Source of the DNA: Opitutaceae bacterium
GTDB lineage: Bacteria > Verrucomicrobiota > Verrucomicrobiia > Opitutales > Opitutaceae
Length of the DNA: 64,000 nucleotides
NCBI GenBank assembly: GCA_030648295.1
Contig: JAUSID010000253.1
Coordinates: 1 to 64,000, forward strand
Direction: 5' to 3'
Shown here: in pieces, positions 8,510-18,240 of the stretch
Layout: each line of letters starts with the position of its first letter
How positions within the stretch are numbered: position 1 is the first letter of the stretch
The notes under the pieces: generated by a model
Seen by the model: only the letters and a program-made list of their open reading frames with translations
Database searches by the model: none
What the model was told of the DNA's origin: nothing
Program-made: the position numbers and the translations under genes

Positions 8510-9735
8510 ACCTCATGAAAATACCTGCGTCGATGGTGCGAACCGCGATCCTGCTTGGTTGTCCGCTGCTCCTGGCCGCGGCCGGTGGAGCCGTGAAGGT
8601 CGGCAAGGCCCGGTTCGGGCTCGATCGCTGGACCTACATTCAGGCGGACAACGAACGCGTGCCGACTTCCAAGAAGAAGGGCAGCTTCGGCATCGGGTTC
8701 GCCTACGTGAACGGCGACGGCAAAGCCGACATCGCGTCCGGCGCGCATTTTTATCGCAACCCCGGCGGCGACATGAGCAAGGCGCCGTGGCCCCGGGTCG
8801 ATCTGCCGAACAGCCCCGCGACCGGCAACCCCGTCGACGCCGGCTTGCTTTTCAATGTCAAGGGCGCGGGCCCCGCTCGTGACATCATGGCGGAGGATCT
8901 GCCGAATATCGTGTGGCTGCACACGGATGACCCGCAGGGAGGGAAATGGACGGCCAGGGTTGTCGCGCAGATGCCCCCGCCGCGCCATGGCAACGGCCGG
9001 ATGATCAAACTCGCGAAAATCACGCCCGGCGCCAAACGCCCGGACATTCTGCTCACCGGCGGCGGCGGCACCTATTTGCTGCAAGTCCCCGAGCAGCCAG
9101 AGGCCGGGAACTGGCCGATCACGAAGATCACGCACACCGACGCCGACGAACAGAAGGCAATCGGACTGGGAGACATCGACGGTGACGGACACGTCGATCT
9201 CGTGTTGGCGGTTGGGATACGGCTGCCCGACATCGAGTGGTGGGGAAATCCGGGCGATGGATCGGCCAATTGGAAAAAGCATCCACTCGGCAAGACGATC
9301 AACATGGCGAAGATGATCGAAATGGCGGATGTGAACGGCGACGGCCGGCTGGATGTGGTCGCCACGGATTCAGAGCACGTCGACAGCGGACTGTTCTGGT
9401 TTGAGGCCCCGGCCGATCCGGTCAAAGGCAAATGGATACGACACGACGTGGCGAAGGGGTACAACGGACTCGACAGCATGTCGGTCGAGGACATGAACGC
9501 AGACGGCCGGCCCGACATCGTGATCGGCGAAACCAAGGACAAGCTGCGCCTGGTCATCTACGAGAATGTCGAGGGGGAAAAGTCGTGGAAGGAACATCTG
9601 ATTTCCGAAGGCAAGGAGAGCCACAAGGGCGCCAACGCGGTCGATCTCGACGGCGATGGCGATCTGGACCTCGTGAGCATCGCCTACTTCGGGTTCAAGG
9701 AGCTGCACGTCTGGCGGAACGACAACGGCCGATGA
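8506..9735 (+). CDS. Second secreted FG-GAP/VCBS beta-propeller protein
   Basis: 409 residues from the ATG at 8506, which overlaps the preceding stop as ATGA, a sign of translational coupling; ATG 8515 is an alternative. The signal peptide (MVRTAILLGCPLLLAAAGGA) is clear. Ca-binding propeller loops include DIDGDGHVD, DVNGDGRLD, DMNADGRPD and DLDGDGDLD. It resembles the preceding protein in architecture and is probably an ancient duplicate. No catalytic motif is visible. The position behind the sulfatase suggests a role in binding the same glycan. Confidence 0.8.
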   Translation: MNLMKIPASMVRTAILLGCPLLLAAAGGAVKVGKARFGLDRWTYIQADNERVPTSKKKGSFGIGFAYVNGDGKADIASGAHFYRNPGGDMSKAPWPRVDLPNSPATGNPVDAGLLFNVKGAGPARDIMAEDLPNIVWLHTDDPQGGKWTARVVAQMPPPRHGNGRMIKLAKITPGAKRPDILLTGGGGTYLLQVPEQPEAGNWPITKITHTDADEQKAIGLGDIDGDGHVDLVLAVGIRLPDIEWWGNPGDGSANWKKHPLGKTINMAKMIEMADVNGDGRLDVVATDSEHVDSGLFWFEAPADPVKGKWIRHDVAKGYNGLDSMSVEDMNADGRPDIVIGETKDKLRLVIYENVEGEKSWKEHLISEGKESHKGANAVDLDGDGDLDLVSIAYFGFKELHVWRNDNGR

Positions 9736-9829
9736 ACCCCGCGCGCAGCTGATCATCAGCCCGCAATGCTGCCACGAACGCGCGGTGTGCGACTTGGATG
9801 CTGACGGGCGAAACGAAGTCGTGGCGTGA

Positions 9830-12340
9830 TCACGGAGCGGAGAATTGCAGCGAGTAGAGGCTGGCTCCACGTAGTCGAAATTCGAGCTGCACCGTCCGGG
9901 CGGCTAATGCGGACACGTCGGTTCCACGGCCCAGCCACTCGACGGTGCAGGCGACCGAGTTCGTGTTGATGTACACGCAATCATTGGTCGCGAACCCGGG
10001 GATCGCGGCGCCGTGCTCGTCGAGAATTCCGACCTGCGCGTAACCGAGCGCGCCCGTGTCGATGTTCAGCACGAGTTGCGAACCCTTGAACGTGAGCAGC
10101 CGCGTGCGAATCGAAATCTCGCGGTCATAAGGCGCGTCGGCTGATACGAAGCCATCGAGACGCTGCACGGCGCGATAGATGCCGTTGCCCGCCGGATTCC
10201 GCTTCACCGGCGAGTGGTATTCCTCCTGGCCGTAGAAATACTGCCAGATTTCGTCGCCGCGCCGCACGAGTCCTTCGGCCATGTAAACCTGGTGCAGGTC
10301 GCGTCCCTCGTAGCGCCCCATCGGCACGTAGGCCGGCCGCGGGAATCGCCGCCAATTCACGCCGTCGCGACTCACCGCAAGTTGCACTTCCAACGTGCCG
10401 GAGCCAAGCCCTCGCGCGTTGTCCATCAAAGCCGCGCGCGTCCGCGGTTCCGGATCCTCGTAGTGAAAATACATGCAGGGAAACGCGACGTAGGCGTCCG
10501 GGGCCCACGGATACTTCGTCGCCTTCGGCACGTAAACGCCGCTGCCCGGTGGATCGATCGCGGGATCGGGGGCGAAGACGGTGGGCAATTCGACCCCGAA
10601 ATCGCCCGGCGTGAGCGGTCCGTTGTCGAGCCACCACGGCTGCGGCTCGCGCAGCGGGCGCGTTTTCGCGATTTCCCAAACCTGGGCCTGCGTCAGCGGA
10701 TTCACCGGCCACGGCCGGAACAGCGTCGCCGCCTCGGACCGCACGTATTCGCGCTGCGTGCCACCGGTCGGCAGCCGCGGAAATCCGGTGCGATGATAGC
10801 CGACATACAGCCCGCGCTGATCGTCGTAGAAGAAACTCGACTGGGAGCCGGAGCGAAACGGCAGCACCGCCGTCCGGTGTCGCGTCCACTTCCAACCGTC
10901 GGGCGAGGTATAGAGGTAAACGCCGCGGCCTTCGTGGCCGCTCACATATTTCCAGCGCGTTTCGGGCGGGCCATTCGGATCGATGATCGGCCGGCCCAGC
11001 GGCGTACCCTCGGCAATCACGATGTTTCGCCGGCCTTTATGGTGGATGCCCGTGTCCGGCGACTCGAAGTGCACGCCGTCGCGCGACACGTGCACCATCA
11101 AGTAGTCGTCCGGACCGGCGTTGAAGATCCGGATCAGTCCCATCTCGTCGTCGACCGCGGTGAGGTGTTTGCGGAACTGGCCTTCGATCTTTTCCATCAC
11201 GCGCTCCACGCGTCGCGGCGGATGCGCGGTGAACGTCAGTCCGTCGGCGCGCGCCAGCAATGCGTCGTCGAAAAACAAATACTTCCGATCACCGAGGGGC
11301 ACGACGTCGACCCGTGGCGCCTCGCGGCCAAAGAGCAGCGGTGGTCCACGCTGCGTTTCAATTCGTGGCTCCGGGATCGCATAGCTTCCCGGTGGCGTGA
11401 ATCCAGCCGTGTAGACGCGGCCGCGTGATAATCGCAACTCATCGAGTTCGCCGCTCAGCGGCCGGGCCCAGCGACCGTCGCGGCCGAGCGACAGATACGC
11501 TTCCTCGCCGCGCGGGAGCCGGTGCAGCTTCGCTGACACCGCCGATCCCGACGGCTCGCCATCGACGAACAAGGACAGCTCTGCCGCAGAGGCGTCGTAG
11601 ACCAGCGCGCAGTGATGCCACGTTCTGCTGCTCAGTTCGCGCTTCACCGGCAGTCGCGCGGTGAGCCCGGCCGGTTGATTGTGCAGTACGAACGCCCGCG
11701 CACCAGCTTCGAGGCTGAGCCGCGTGACGATCCCGTTTTCGCCGCGCGGGCCGGTGCCGATTTCGAAGACGGTCCCCTCCTCCGATGACGTACCGCGGAG
11801 TCGCAGCCAGAATTCGACCGTCCAATCGAAGTCACCGAGATTGAGATCGTTTGCGGTTGGATTGACGAACGAGACCTCCTTGCGGAGGTGTCGCTCACCG
11901 CCCGTCATCAAGGCGCAAAACTGCGCGTTGTGCCATGTGAGCGGTTCCTGCGTCCGGCCGGCCGGCACGGGTAGCCGCGCGAGCGAAGCGGTTCGTTCGC
12001 CGCGCGCCGGGATTACGACCGGCGGATATGGTTCGGTCGAAAGCGCGTTGCCGAATTTTCCCGGCACGAGCCGGCCGCCCAATCCGAGCACGAGCGGCGC
12101 GTCGACCCCCGCCGTCGAATCCATCACGTGGCTCGGATAGAGCCATTCCGGTTCGTCGAACGTCCACTGCGCGATCGTCGTCGCGGCGGATGTTTCCCCG
12201 ACGCTGAATAACAGCAGGCCAGCGATTACTCCGCGTACGGTGTAGCGGAACGCGTGAGCGTTTCGTGGTTCGGCGAAAAGCTCATGCTTTCCGCTACAGC
12301 GAGAGGGGGCTCCAAAAATGCCACCCGCTCTAGCGATCAT
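9830..12340 (-). CDS. Secreted LamG domain plus five-bladed beta-propeller-like protein
   Basis: 836 residues from the ATG at 12340, which overlaps the upstream gene by 11 bases (translational coupling). Codons about 15-32 are encoded by palindromic repeat family B and precede the signal peptide (GVIAGLLLFSVGETSA); no ATG, GTG or TTG lies between repeat and signal, so the repeat seems to be translated. Residues about 55-290 form a LamG/concanavalin A-like domain (FDWTVEFWLRLRG, WHHCALVYD, SLFVDGEP, ELDELRLSRG). Residues about 340-700 carry repeated short motifs of GH32/43-like propellers (FFDDALLA, DGVHFESPDTG, SPDGWKWTRH, YVGYHRTGFPR, SRDGVNWRRF). Probable glycan-binding or glycoside hydrolase-like protein. 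Confidence 0.75.
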   Translation of the reverse strand: MIARAGGIFGAPSRCSGKHELFAEPRNAHAFRYTVRGVIAGLLLFSVGETSAATTIAQWTFDEPEWLYPSHVMDSTAGVDAPLVLGLGGRLVPGKFGNALSTEPYPPVVIPARGERTASLARLPVPAGRTQEPLTWHNAQFCALMTGGERHLRKEVSFVNPTANDLNLGDFDWTVEFWLRLRGTSSEEGTVFEIGTGPRGENGIVTRLSLEAGARAFVLHNQPAGLTARLPVKRELSSRTWHHCALVYDASAAELSLFVDGEPSGSAVSAKLHRLPRGEEAYLSLGRDGRWARPLSGELDELRLSRGRVYTAGFTPPGSYAIPEPRIETQRGPPLLFGREAPRVDVVPLGDRKYLFFDDALLARADGLTFTAHPPRRVERVMEKIEGQFRKHLTAVDDEMGLIRIFNAGPDDYLMVHVSRDGVHFESPDTGIHHKGRRNIVIAEGTPLGRPIIDPNGPPETRWKYVSGHEGRGVYLYTSPDGWKWTRHRTAVLPFRSGSQSSFFYDDQRGLYVGYHRTGFPRLPTGGTQREYVRSEAATLFRPWPVNPLTQAQVWEIAKTRPLREPQPWWLDNGPLTPGDFGVELPTVFAPDPAIDPPGSGVYVPKATKYPWAPDAYVAFPCMYFHYEDPEPRTRAALMDNARGLGSGTLEVQLAVSRDGVNWRRFPRPAYVPMGRYEGRDLHQVYMAEGLVRRGDEIWQYFYGQEEYHSPVKRNPAGNGIYRAVQRLDGFVSADAPYDREISIRTRLLTFKGSQLVLNIDTGALGYAQVGILDEHGAAIPGFATNDCVYINTNSVACTVEWLGRGTDVSALAARTVQLEFRLRGASLYSLQFSAP
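12242..12297. repeat. Palindromic repeat family B, copy 1 (inside a coding start)
   Basis: Left arm begins GTAGCGGAACGCGTGAGCG and right arm ends CTCATGCTTTCCGCTAC, an imperfect inverted repeat. The same arms occur at 18241-18309 and 25412-25506. Here it lies between the only start codon and the signal peptide of the LamG protein. Confidence 0.8.
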
Positions 12341-14783
12341 TACGCGGCAGCATTTCACGATAAACTTCTCGCGCCTGCTCGAGGTGGGCGGCGACGTGCA
12401 CCCTCCCCGTGTCCATCCGATCGCGCTCGAAGAGCAGTCGCTCCAGCCGATCGATCCACGCCAGGAAGTACCGCGCGCTCGCGGCACGGTCCAGCGGCCG
12501 GTCGCGAACCTCGACGTAAACCGGATTGGTATGCGCGCCCCGATTCCCGCCCTGCCAATACTGCGCCGGCGGACCGGACGCACGTAGCGCGATCCAGCCG
12601 GTGCGATCGATCGAAACATCCTGGTCGATCGTTGCGCTGAGCTTGTCGCCCGAAAGCGTGGCACTCGCGACCACATTTCCGTTGCAGATGACATCGACAC
12701 TGCGGAGTGGAAACTGCGAATCGGCGCGGCCGCGGATCCGGACGTTCCCCGGAGCCGCGAGGGAAATTTTCTCCCCCGGCGATTTGTCGCCGGCCGAGAA
12801 TTCCAGGACCGGGCCGTTGCTGACGAACGACCGGCCGGCCTTCAACCCCGCGATCCATTTCGCGTAGTCCAGTCCGTCCGGCAGATGCACGTACACGCGG
12901 CCGTACCCGGGTGGGGCGGAGCGGACACGATTCAGAAAAGAATCCGTGCCGGCGGCGGCGGGTATCCGGAATCCGCAATTCAGCACGTGATACCACACGG
13001 GCAGCGACGTCTCGTACACACCGCCCATCACGTCGATCGTGTCGATGCGGCCGAGGGCGACATCGACCGGCAGCCCCTTGGCGGAATAGGCGTGCAGGAA
13101 AATGTCGTGCGCATTGTTCGTCGGATGCGTGTAGCTAGTCACCCCGCCCTGCGCAGCGGTGCGGATCGCGATCTCCGCCGTCGTCGGCACATCCCATGGG
13201 TTCGTGGTACCACGGAAGCCGGTGAAGATCGGTTCCACCAGCCGCGTCAGATTGAACAGCGTCATGTGCCCCCACAGCGTGCTGCGGAATTCCTGGTTCC
13301 AGTAAATGATTCGGGCTCCCGTCGACAGTGGGTGCGGCCGGCCGCTGAAGAACTCGCGATCGAATACCGCCTCGCCGTCGGAATTGGCGACCACGAGATT
13401 GCTCACGCGCAGATCCTCGCCCTCGCACTGGTCGAGGATTGTCTGCGGGGTCACATACCACGAGCCGTAGCCGTAGTTCGCGTGAATGTGATTCTCGCCT
13501 GAGTACCAGCCGCGCGCAGCGGTGTCAGTCCAGCGTTCGAGCGGCACCGAAATTGACTCGGATTGACCAGCCCGCACTTCGAATTCGCTGCGATGCACCC
13601 GATACTCCGGGCCGTGAAGCGCATGCAACTCGTAGCGTCCAGCGGGCAGTTCTAGCCGGGTTTCGCCGCGAGCGTAGAAATGCGCGAGTCCGGCGGTGAT
13701 CCGATACATCGCGTCCATGGGGGCAAGGAACTTGCCGCCCAGTTGTCTAATCGAGAGCCGTCCGACCGGTTCGCGCTCGCTCCGGTCTGTCAGCTTTAAC
13801 CGCACCATTCCCGCCGGCACGCCGAAATCCACCCGCTCAACCGGCACAATGCCGAAAACGCCGGTTTCCGTATTCCGCGCGATCAGCCGCGTCGGCCCGT
13901 TCGAATTCTCCGTGTGCACGAGCCAGTTTCCACGTGCATCGGTCGTCGGCGCATCGTCGTCGGCCTGGCTGAACGTGAGCTTGCGCGCGTCGCGTTCCGC
14001 CGCGACGAACGGAATGTGCCAGATGTCGTTGTGGGACGCGCCGAAATCGGTGACGGCATACACGCCGCGATTTCGGCCATCGCTGCTGAGCGCGTAGATT
14101 CGCGCTGGAAAAGTGACGACCCGCTCCGCCTCGCCACCCGTGGCCGGCACGCGAAACAACTCAGCTTGCGCGCCGTTGTCGCCGGTCTGCTGGCCGGGCA
14201 AATCCTGATGGACAGCGAAGAAAATTGCGCGACCGTCGTCAGCGAGCGCGTAAGGCGTCAGCTGCTGCTGCGCGATCCGCCCGTCCGGCGCGCCGACCCG
14301 GAGCGGCGTCACGGTCAACGTCTGCATGTCGACCCAGCCCAGCCGCACGCTGGCGGCAGCGCCGAAACGCCCGAGCAGCCGCCGACCATCGGGATGAAAC
14401 CACAGCGGCCCCCTGGCATTCAACTGGGTTGGCAACACGACCGGCGTCCCCGTGCGCGCATCGATGAGTCGCAAGCCGCCGAAGCCGCGGCCGCTGCCGA
14501 GCGTTGCATTCACATAGGCGATACGCGTGCCGTCGGGTGACCACGCCGGGTCGGAGTCCCAGCCCTCGTCCCGCGTGAGCACGATCAGCGGGCCGCCGGT
14601 GCGGCGGACCTTGGCGATCGTTCCCTGATATGAAACGGCCACCCAGTCGCCGTCCGGCGACAGGCGGGGCGTGAGCATTCCTTCGACGGCAGCGATGGCC
14701 GGCAGGGTCAAGGTGGCGGCCACCAGCAACGCTCGCATCGCTGCTCCCGCCAGCCGCGGTAAGGTTGATTTGATCCGGCTCAT
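12330..14783 (-). CDS. CehA/McbA-like PHP metallohydrolase with TolB-type propeller
   Basis: 817 residues from the ATG at 14783; the GTG at 14819 would overlap the upstream gene and place extra residues before the signal peptide. After the signal (AMRALLVAATLTLPAIA) comes a WD40-like/TolB propeller with LSPDGDWVA, WSPDGTRIAYV, WFHPDGRRLLG and LSSDGRNRG. Residues about 425-700 form the PHP-type domain: SGENHIHANYG, VANSDGE, GHMTLFNL, YTHPTNNAHD and PAAAGTDSF supply His/Asp/Glu ligands. The propeller probably binds substrate while the PHP domain hydrolyses it; the substrate is unknown. Third gene of a minus-strand operon. Confidence 0.8.
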   Translation of the reverse strand: MSRIKSTLPRLAGAAMRALLVAATLTLPAIAAVEGMLTPRLSPDGDWVAVSYQGTIAKVRRTGGPLIVLTRDEGWDSDPAWSPDGTRIAYVNATLGSGRGFGGLRLIDARTGTPVVLPTQLNARGPLWFHPDGRRLLGRFGAAASVRLGWVDMQTLTVTPLRVGAPDGRIAQQQLTPYALADDGRAIFFAVHQDLPGQQTGDNGAQAELFRVPATGGEAERVVTFPARIYALSSDGRNRGVYAVTDFGASHNDIWHIPFVAAERDARKLTFSQADDDAPTTDARGNWLVHTENSNGPTRLIARNTETGVFGIVPVERVDFGVPAGMVRLKLTDRSEREPVGRLSIRQLGGKFLAPMDAMYRITAGLAHFYARGETRLELPAGRYELHALHGPEYRVHRSEFEVRAGQSESISVPLERWTDTAARGWYSGENHIHANYGYGSWYVTPQTILDQCEGEDLRVSNLVVANSDGEAVFDREFFSGRPHPLSTGARIIYWNQEFRSTLWGHMTLFNLTRLVEPIFTGFRGTTNPWDVPTTAEIAIRTAAQGGVTSYTHPTNNAHDIFLHAYSAKGLPVDVALGRIDTIDVMGGVYETSLPVWYHVLNCGFRIPAAAGTDSFLNRVRSAPPGYGRVYVHLPDGLDYAKWIAGLKAGRSFVSNGPVLEFSAGDKSPGEKISLAAPGNVRIRGRADSQFPLRSVDVICNGNVVASATLSGDKLSATIDQDVSIDRTGWIALRASGPPAQYWQGGNRGAHTNPVYVEVRDRPLDRAASARYFLAWIDRLERLLFERDRMDTGRVHVAAHLEQAREVYREMLPRNDR

Positions 14784-14793
14784 GAAGCAGCGC

Positions 14794-16422
14794 TCACCGC
14801 TTTGGGTCGAGCCGTTCACGGAGCTGTTCGAGTGCGCGATCGAACAGGCTCACCGCGTGAAGGCGATCCGCCTCCGTCCGATAGCGGGCCTCCTTGTCGT
14901 AGAAATCGCGCTGCCGTGTGATCGCCCCAATCAGTTGTGCGACGTCCTCCCGTACACGAACCGGCTTCCGGTCCACCAGCACGCGAATCACCCCCGTGTG
15001 CGCGCGGGCGTCGAATCCCTGCGAGGGAATGCGCGCCCCCGTTCCTGCGGCTGCAATCCAGCCGCTGGCCGTGAACGTCAGCCGCTGCTCGATGGTCCAC
15101 TCGTCGATTTCGCCCGCCTTCCTGCGCCGGACATCCGCGGGGAGCGGTCGCCCGTTGTGGATGAGTTCCAACCCCTGAAGCGCTTGTGGCGAACGCAGCC
15201 CGGCTCGAATCAGAACGCTGCCGCCGCCCGCTGGCAGGTGGATGGTTTCGCCAGGACCCTTGCCGTCCACTTCGATCCCGATCAACGGGCCGCCGGTGAC
15301 GAACACCCGGCCGGCGGCGACGGCGGTCTTGAACGACGCGAAGTCGGTCCGGCCGCCCGTCTGCACGTAGGTGCGCACGGAGCCCAGCATCGGCTGCCAC
15401 GGATCGCGAAACGGATGGTTCGGCAGATCCGTGCCGGCCGCCGGAGGCAGGAAATAACCGCAGTTCATCAACCGGTACCACGCCTCCGTGCTGTAAATGA
15501 AACCGTTGCTGATCTCCCAAAAGTCGAACGCCCCGAGCACCGCATCCGCCAGCGCGGTCGGCATCCGACCCAACGTTCCGCCATGGGCCGCCCCGGTGAG
15601 CCCGCCCAGCGTCTTCGCCTTGACCAGTACGTCGTGCAACGGCGGAAAATTTTCCGCGACCGCCGGCGTACCCATCCCGCCCGTCGAGATGGGTTCGATC
15701 ACTTCGCCCAGTCCCAGCAAATTGACATGCCCCTGCGCCGAGTCGCGGTATTCCTCGCCCGGCACAATCAGTCTGCCGCCACGGGCAATATACCCCCTGG
15801 CGCCGTAGGCATGCTGCGCGGCCCAGATTCCCGGCATCATGCCGCCTTTCGCCACCATGAAGTGGCCGGCGGCCAGCCCGTCCGCTTCGAGCAGCGTGAG
15901 CCACATTGCGTCCGCGGCGGGATCGAGCCGGTCGTAATGGAGATGCTCTTCCACCGCGATCCACCCCGCGGCCTCCAAATCGCTCCAGCGGCGCATCGCC
16001 ACTCGCGCGGAAAAAACTTCGCCTTCCACGCGAGCCGACGTTTCGCCCGGCAAATACTCGAATCCCCGCGCCGCCACGATCTCCACCCGGCGCGCATCGC
16101 GCGGCAGACCGACGACCACCGGGCCGTCGCCCCGTGCATACAGCGCGGTGAACTCCTGCCTTTTCGTTCGGTGGATCGATTTGAAGCGAATGCCGCCCGC
16201 GTCGATCCACGCCGGTTGAAACGTCTGTCCGTCAACCTCGAGACTGAAGCGCGCCGCGAGCGGCTTTCCTGTGTCGGCGTCCACAAACGTCAGCCGCAAC
16301 CGCGGCCCCGGCTGCGGCACTCCCGCCTCGAACGAATGCGTGACCGGGCTTGCCTCGTGCGCGAACGATGCCGACATACCGGCCGTCAGGGCGCCGCAAA
16401 TCCAAAGTTGGGGGATGTTCAT
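14794..16422 (-). CDS. CehA/McbA-like PHP metallohydrolase, short form
   Basis: 542 residues from the ATG at 16422, which gives a good signal peptide (LWICGALTAGMSASFAHE). A GTG at 16473 overlaps the upstream stop as GTGA and cannot be excluded. The ligand motifs are EEHLHYDRLDP (about 156-166), PGEEYRDSAQGHVNLLGL, GLTGAAHGGTLG and LPPAAGTDLPNHP, in the same order as in the following gene, but without its propeller. The two are paralogues that may share or divide a substrate. The stop is 11 bases from the next start. Exported to periplasm or cell surface. Confidence 0.8.
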   Translation of the reverse strand: MNIPQLWICGALTAGMSASFAHEASPVTHSFEAGVPQPGPRLRLTFVDADTGKPLAARFSLEVDGQTFQPAWIDAGGIRFKSIHRTKRQEFTALYARGDGPVVVGLPRDARRVEIVAARGFEYLPGETSARVEGEVFSARVAMRRWSDLEAAGWIAVEEHLHYDRLDPAADAMWLTLLEADGLAAGHFMVAKGGMMPGIWAAQHAYGARGYIARGGRLIVPGEEYRDSAQGHVNLLGLGEVIEPISTGGMGTPAVAENFPPLHDVLVKAKTLGGLTGAAHGGTLGRMPTALADAVLGAFDFWEISNGFIYSTEAWYRLMNCGYFLPPAAGTDLPNHPFRDPWQPMLGSVRTYVQTGGRTDFASFKTAVAAGRVFVTGGPLIGIEVDGKGPGETIHLPAGGGSVLIRAGLRSPQALQGLELIHNGRPLPADVRRRKAGEIDEWTIEQRLTFTASGWIAAAGTGARIPSQGFDARAHTGVIRVLVDRKPVRVREDVAQLIGAITRQRDFYDKEARYRTEADRLHAVSLFDRALEQLRERLDPKR

Positions 16423-16469
16423 TTCACCGGAAGGGATCGCGGCTGGATGGTTGTGGGTTTCAATTTCCG

Positions 16470-17780
16470 TCACCGGCCCGCCGCCCGATACCGCACGGTC
16501 AAGGCCGGCCCGGGCCAGTGCACCTCGAGCATGTGTTGGTCGGTATCGGAGCTGATGGTGAAAGTGTTCTCCCCGGCGCGCAGCGCGGAAGGCGGAATCG
16601 GGTGAATATCGTAATCGAAGTGGTGATTCTTGCCGCCGTTCGGCTGCGTGTAATCGTTGAACCGGAAGGGATGATGGTGACCGTCATATCCATGCCACGT
16701 CCGCAGATGCAGCCCGGCTTCGATCACTTTGCCGGGATCGAATTCGCGTGGAATCGGAATCGGACAGGACTTGGCCTGCTTCGCGCGCACGCCGAATCGC
16801 AGCGGCAGCTCGCCGGCGCGGAATAACCGGACGCTCTCGCCCTCCCGCCGCAGGGTGAGGTTCGCCACCGCGGGCGTGACGCTCCAGTTGCCGCCGGAAT
16901 CCTGGATTCGCGCGACCAGCTTGATGGCACGGGGCTGCTGGTCCGGCACCCAGCGTGTGTCCCATGTCAGTTGATACGGTGCCCGCCAGGCCGTGCCGAC
17001 ATGTTCGCGCAGCTCCGCCGGCCGCCCGCGAATCGCCTGAAAGTTGCCGCCGTGCCAGTCGAGCCATACGCCGTCGCCGTTTTCATCGTAACCCTCATAC
17101 CACGCCAGGATGTCGACGCGGGCGACGCCCTGCACCGAGTTCGCATCCACATCGATCCGGGGGTTCTCGCCGATGGTCGCGCCGTCGGCCGGCGCCACAA
17201 TCCGGCCGGTCGGATGCGGTCGCTTCGCGGGGTCGTAATAGACCCGCAGGATCATCGAATAGAGACCCCACTGGCCCCAGCCTTTCGGGTTCGCATGGCT
17301 GGTGGTGCCCTCGAATGTGTTTTGCCCCTTTTTCAAATGCTCCAACGGCACCGCCAGCACCGGATTGTCCTGGAAGTAGTGGGCTTCGTGCTCGCCCGGT
17401 CCGGGGGGAACGAGCGGTGGCGGCACATCGAGCCAGCCGTTGCCGTTGAACCGGATTTGCGGCCGTTTCGTCTGAACATGGCCGCTCCATCGCTCGAGCA
17501 TCGCCTCGGCGCGCACGGCGGCATCCAGCGTGTCGATCGCAAACGCCAGCACGGGATTCGGCAGGTGCCGGCGCGCCCGCTCCGTCTCGGCCTGCGGATT
17601 GGTCACCCGCCAGTCATCGCCGCCCTGGTAGGACGCGAACTCGCGGTAGACATCGCCGGGTTGAGGGCCGCGTGCAACCTGCCCGTACGCCCCGCTAAAA
17701 AGCAACGCCAACGCCGCCGAAACGGTTATCTGGTGACACGCCGCACGCCCGGAAAGAACGCTTGGGAGTTTTGTTTTCAT
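16470..17780 (-). CDS. Secreted protein with Ig-like region, unknown function
   Basis: 436 residues. Signal peptide MKTK...VSAALALLFSGAYG is clear. Residues about 190-320 read like an Ig-like/Bacteroidetes 'bac_Ig' region (GRIVAPADGATIGENPRIDVDA, IKLVARIQDSGGNWSVTP); quoted motifs are separate pieces. The C-terminal part has a His-rich stretch TWHGYDGHHHPFRFND and ends with a jelly-roll-like NTFTISSDTDQHMLEVHWPG. No catalytic motif is recognised. It heads the operon with the two PHP metallohydrolases and the LamG protein, so a carbohydrate-binding role is plausible. Confidence 0.7.
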   Translation of the reverse strand: MKTKLPSVLSGRAACHQITVSAALALLFSGAYGQVARGPQPGDVYREFASYQGGDDWRVTNPQAETERARRHLPNPVLAFAIDTLDAAVRAEAMLERWSGHVQTKRPQIRFNGNGWLDVPPPLVPPGPGEHEAHYFQDNPVLAVPLEHLKKGQNTFEGTTSHANPKGWGQWGLYSMILRVYYDPAKRPHPTGRIVAPADGATIGENPRIDVDANSVQGVARVDILAWYEGYDENGDGVWLDWHGGNFQAIRGRPAELREHVGTAWRAPYQLTWDTRWVPDQQPRAIKLVARIQDSGGNWSVTPAVANLTLRREGESVRLFRAGELPLRFGVRAKQAKSCPIPIPREFDPGKVIEAGLHLRTWHGYDGHHHPFRFNDYTQPNGGKNHHFDYDIHPIPPSALRAGENTFTISSDTDQHMLEVHWPGPALTVRYRAAGR

Positions 17781-17825
17781 GGGGAAAGGATGATGAAGCC
17801 GCCTGCAGCAAGGGCCCGGTGGTCC

Positions 17826-18220
17826 TTACAGCGGAATCTCGATCGGGTTCTGCGGCGTGACTCCCCTGACATCCTTGTATGACAGCCGGGCAAGCACTTT
17901 CTTTGCCCCCGCCGGCGCAATATACTCGTGCTGGATCTTGTATGGCTGCGGCGTGGACCAATTCTTCCCGTCGGCGAGCGCCTGATCGAGGTTGCCGGAG
18001 CCGCGGGTCTCGCCGCCGATTCGGCGACAATCGCGAGCGTGGCACCGCTCATCTGGACGACAATCTGGTGAATCCGTCCGGCCGCGGCGCGCGCCTGGTC
18101 GGAGCCATCCGGCACGATCAATACGGCGGTGGGACGACCGTCCTTGGTTAACTGGGCCGCAGACGCCTGCCCGGAGGCGACCACAAGACAGAAGGACGCA
18201 ACTGCGCATCGTAAGACATG
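17826..18220 (-). pseudogene. Remnant of a secreted protein, N- and C-terminal ends in different frames
   Basis: In one minus-strand frame a signal peptide-like stretch (CAVASFCLVVASGQASA) leads into TVxx-like sequence AVLIVPDGSDQARAAAGRIH and IVVQMSGATLAIVAESA, which resembles the N-terminus of DUF4838-type proteins. Near 18000 the sensible frame changes to DQALADGKNWSTPQPYKIQH and onward to GVTPQNPIEIPL and a stop at 17826. Neither frame gives a complete protein and no start codon precedes the signal; repeat family B sits directly upstream. An internal deletion that joined two ends is the simplest reading. Confidence 0.6.
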
Positions 18221-18240
18221 CCCGGTGAAAACTCGGCGGC

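Noticed and set aside
9748-9760. GCTGATCATCAGC palindrome after the VCBS gene
   Set aside because: Short palindrome with no loop and no T-run; could be chance.
14671-16605. Plus-strand frame of 644 codons opposite the PHP metallohydrolase
   Set aside because: Antisense shadow; no motif, no signal, low-complexity composition.
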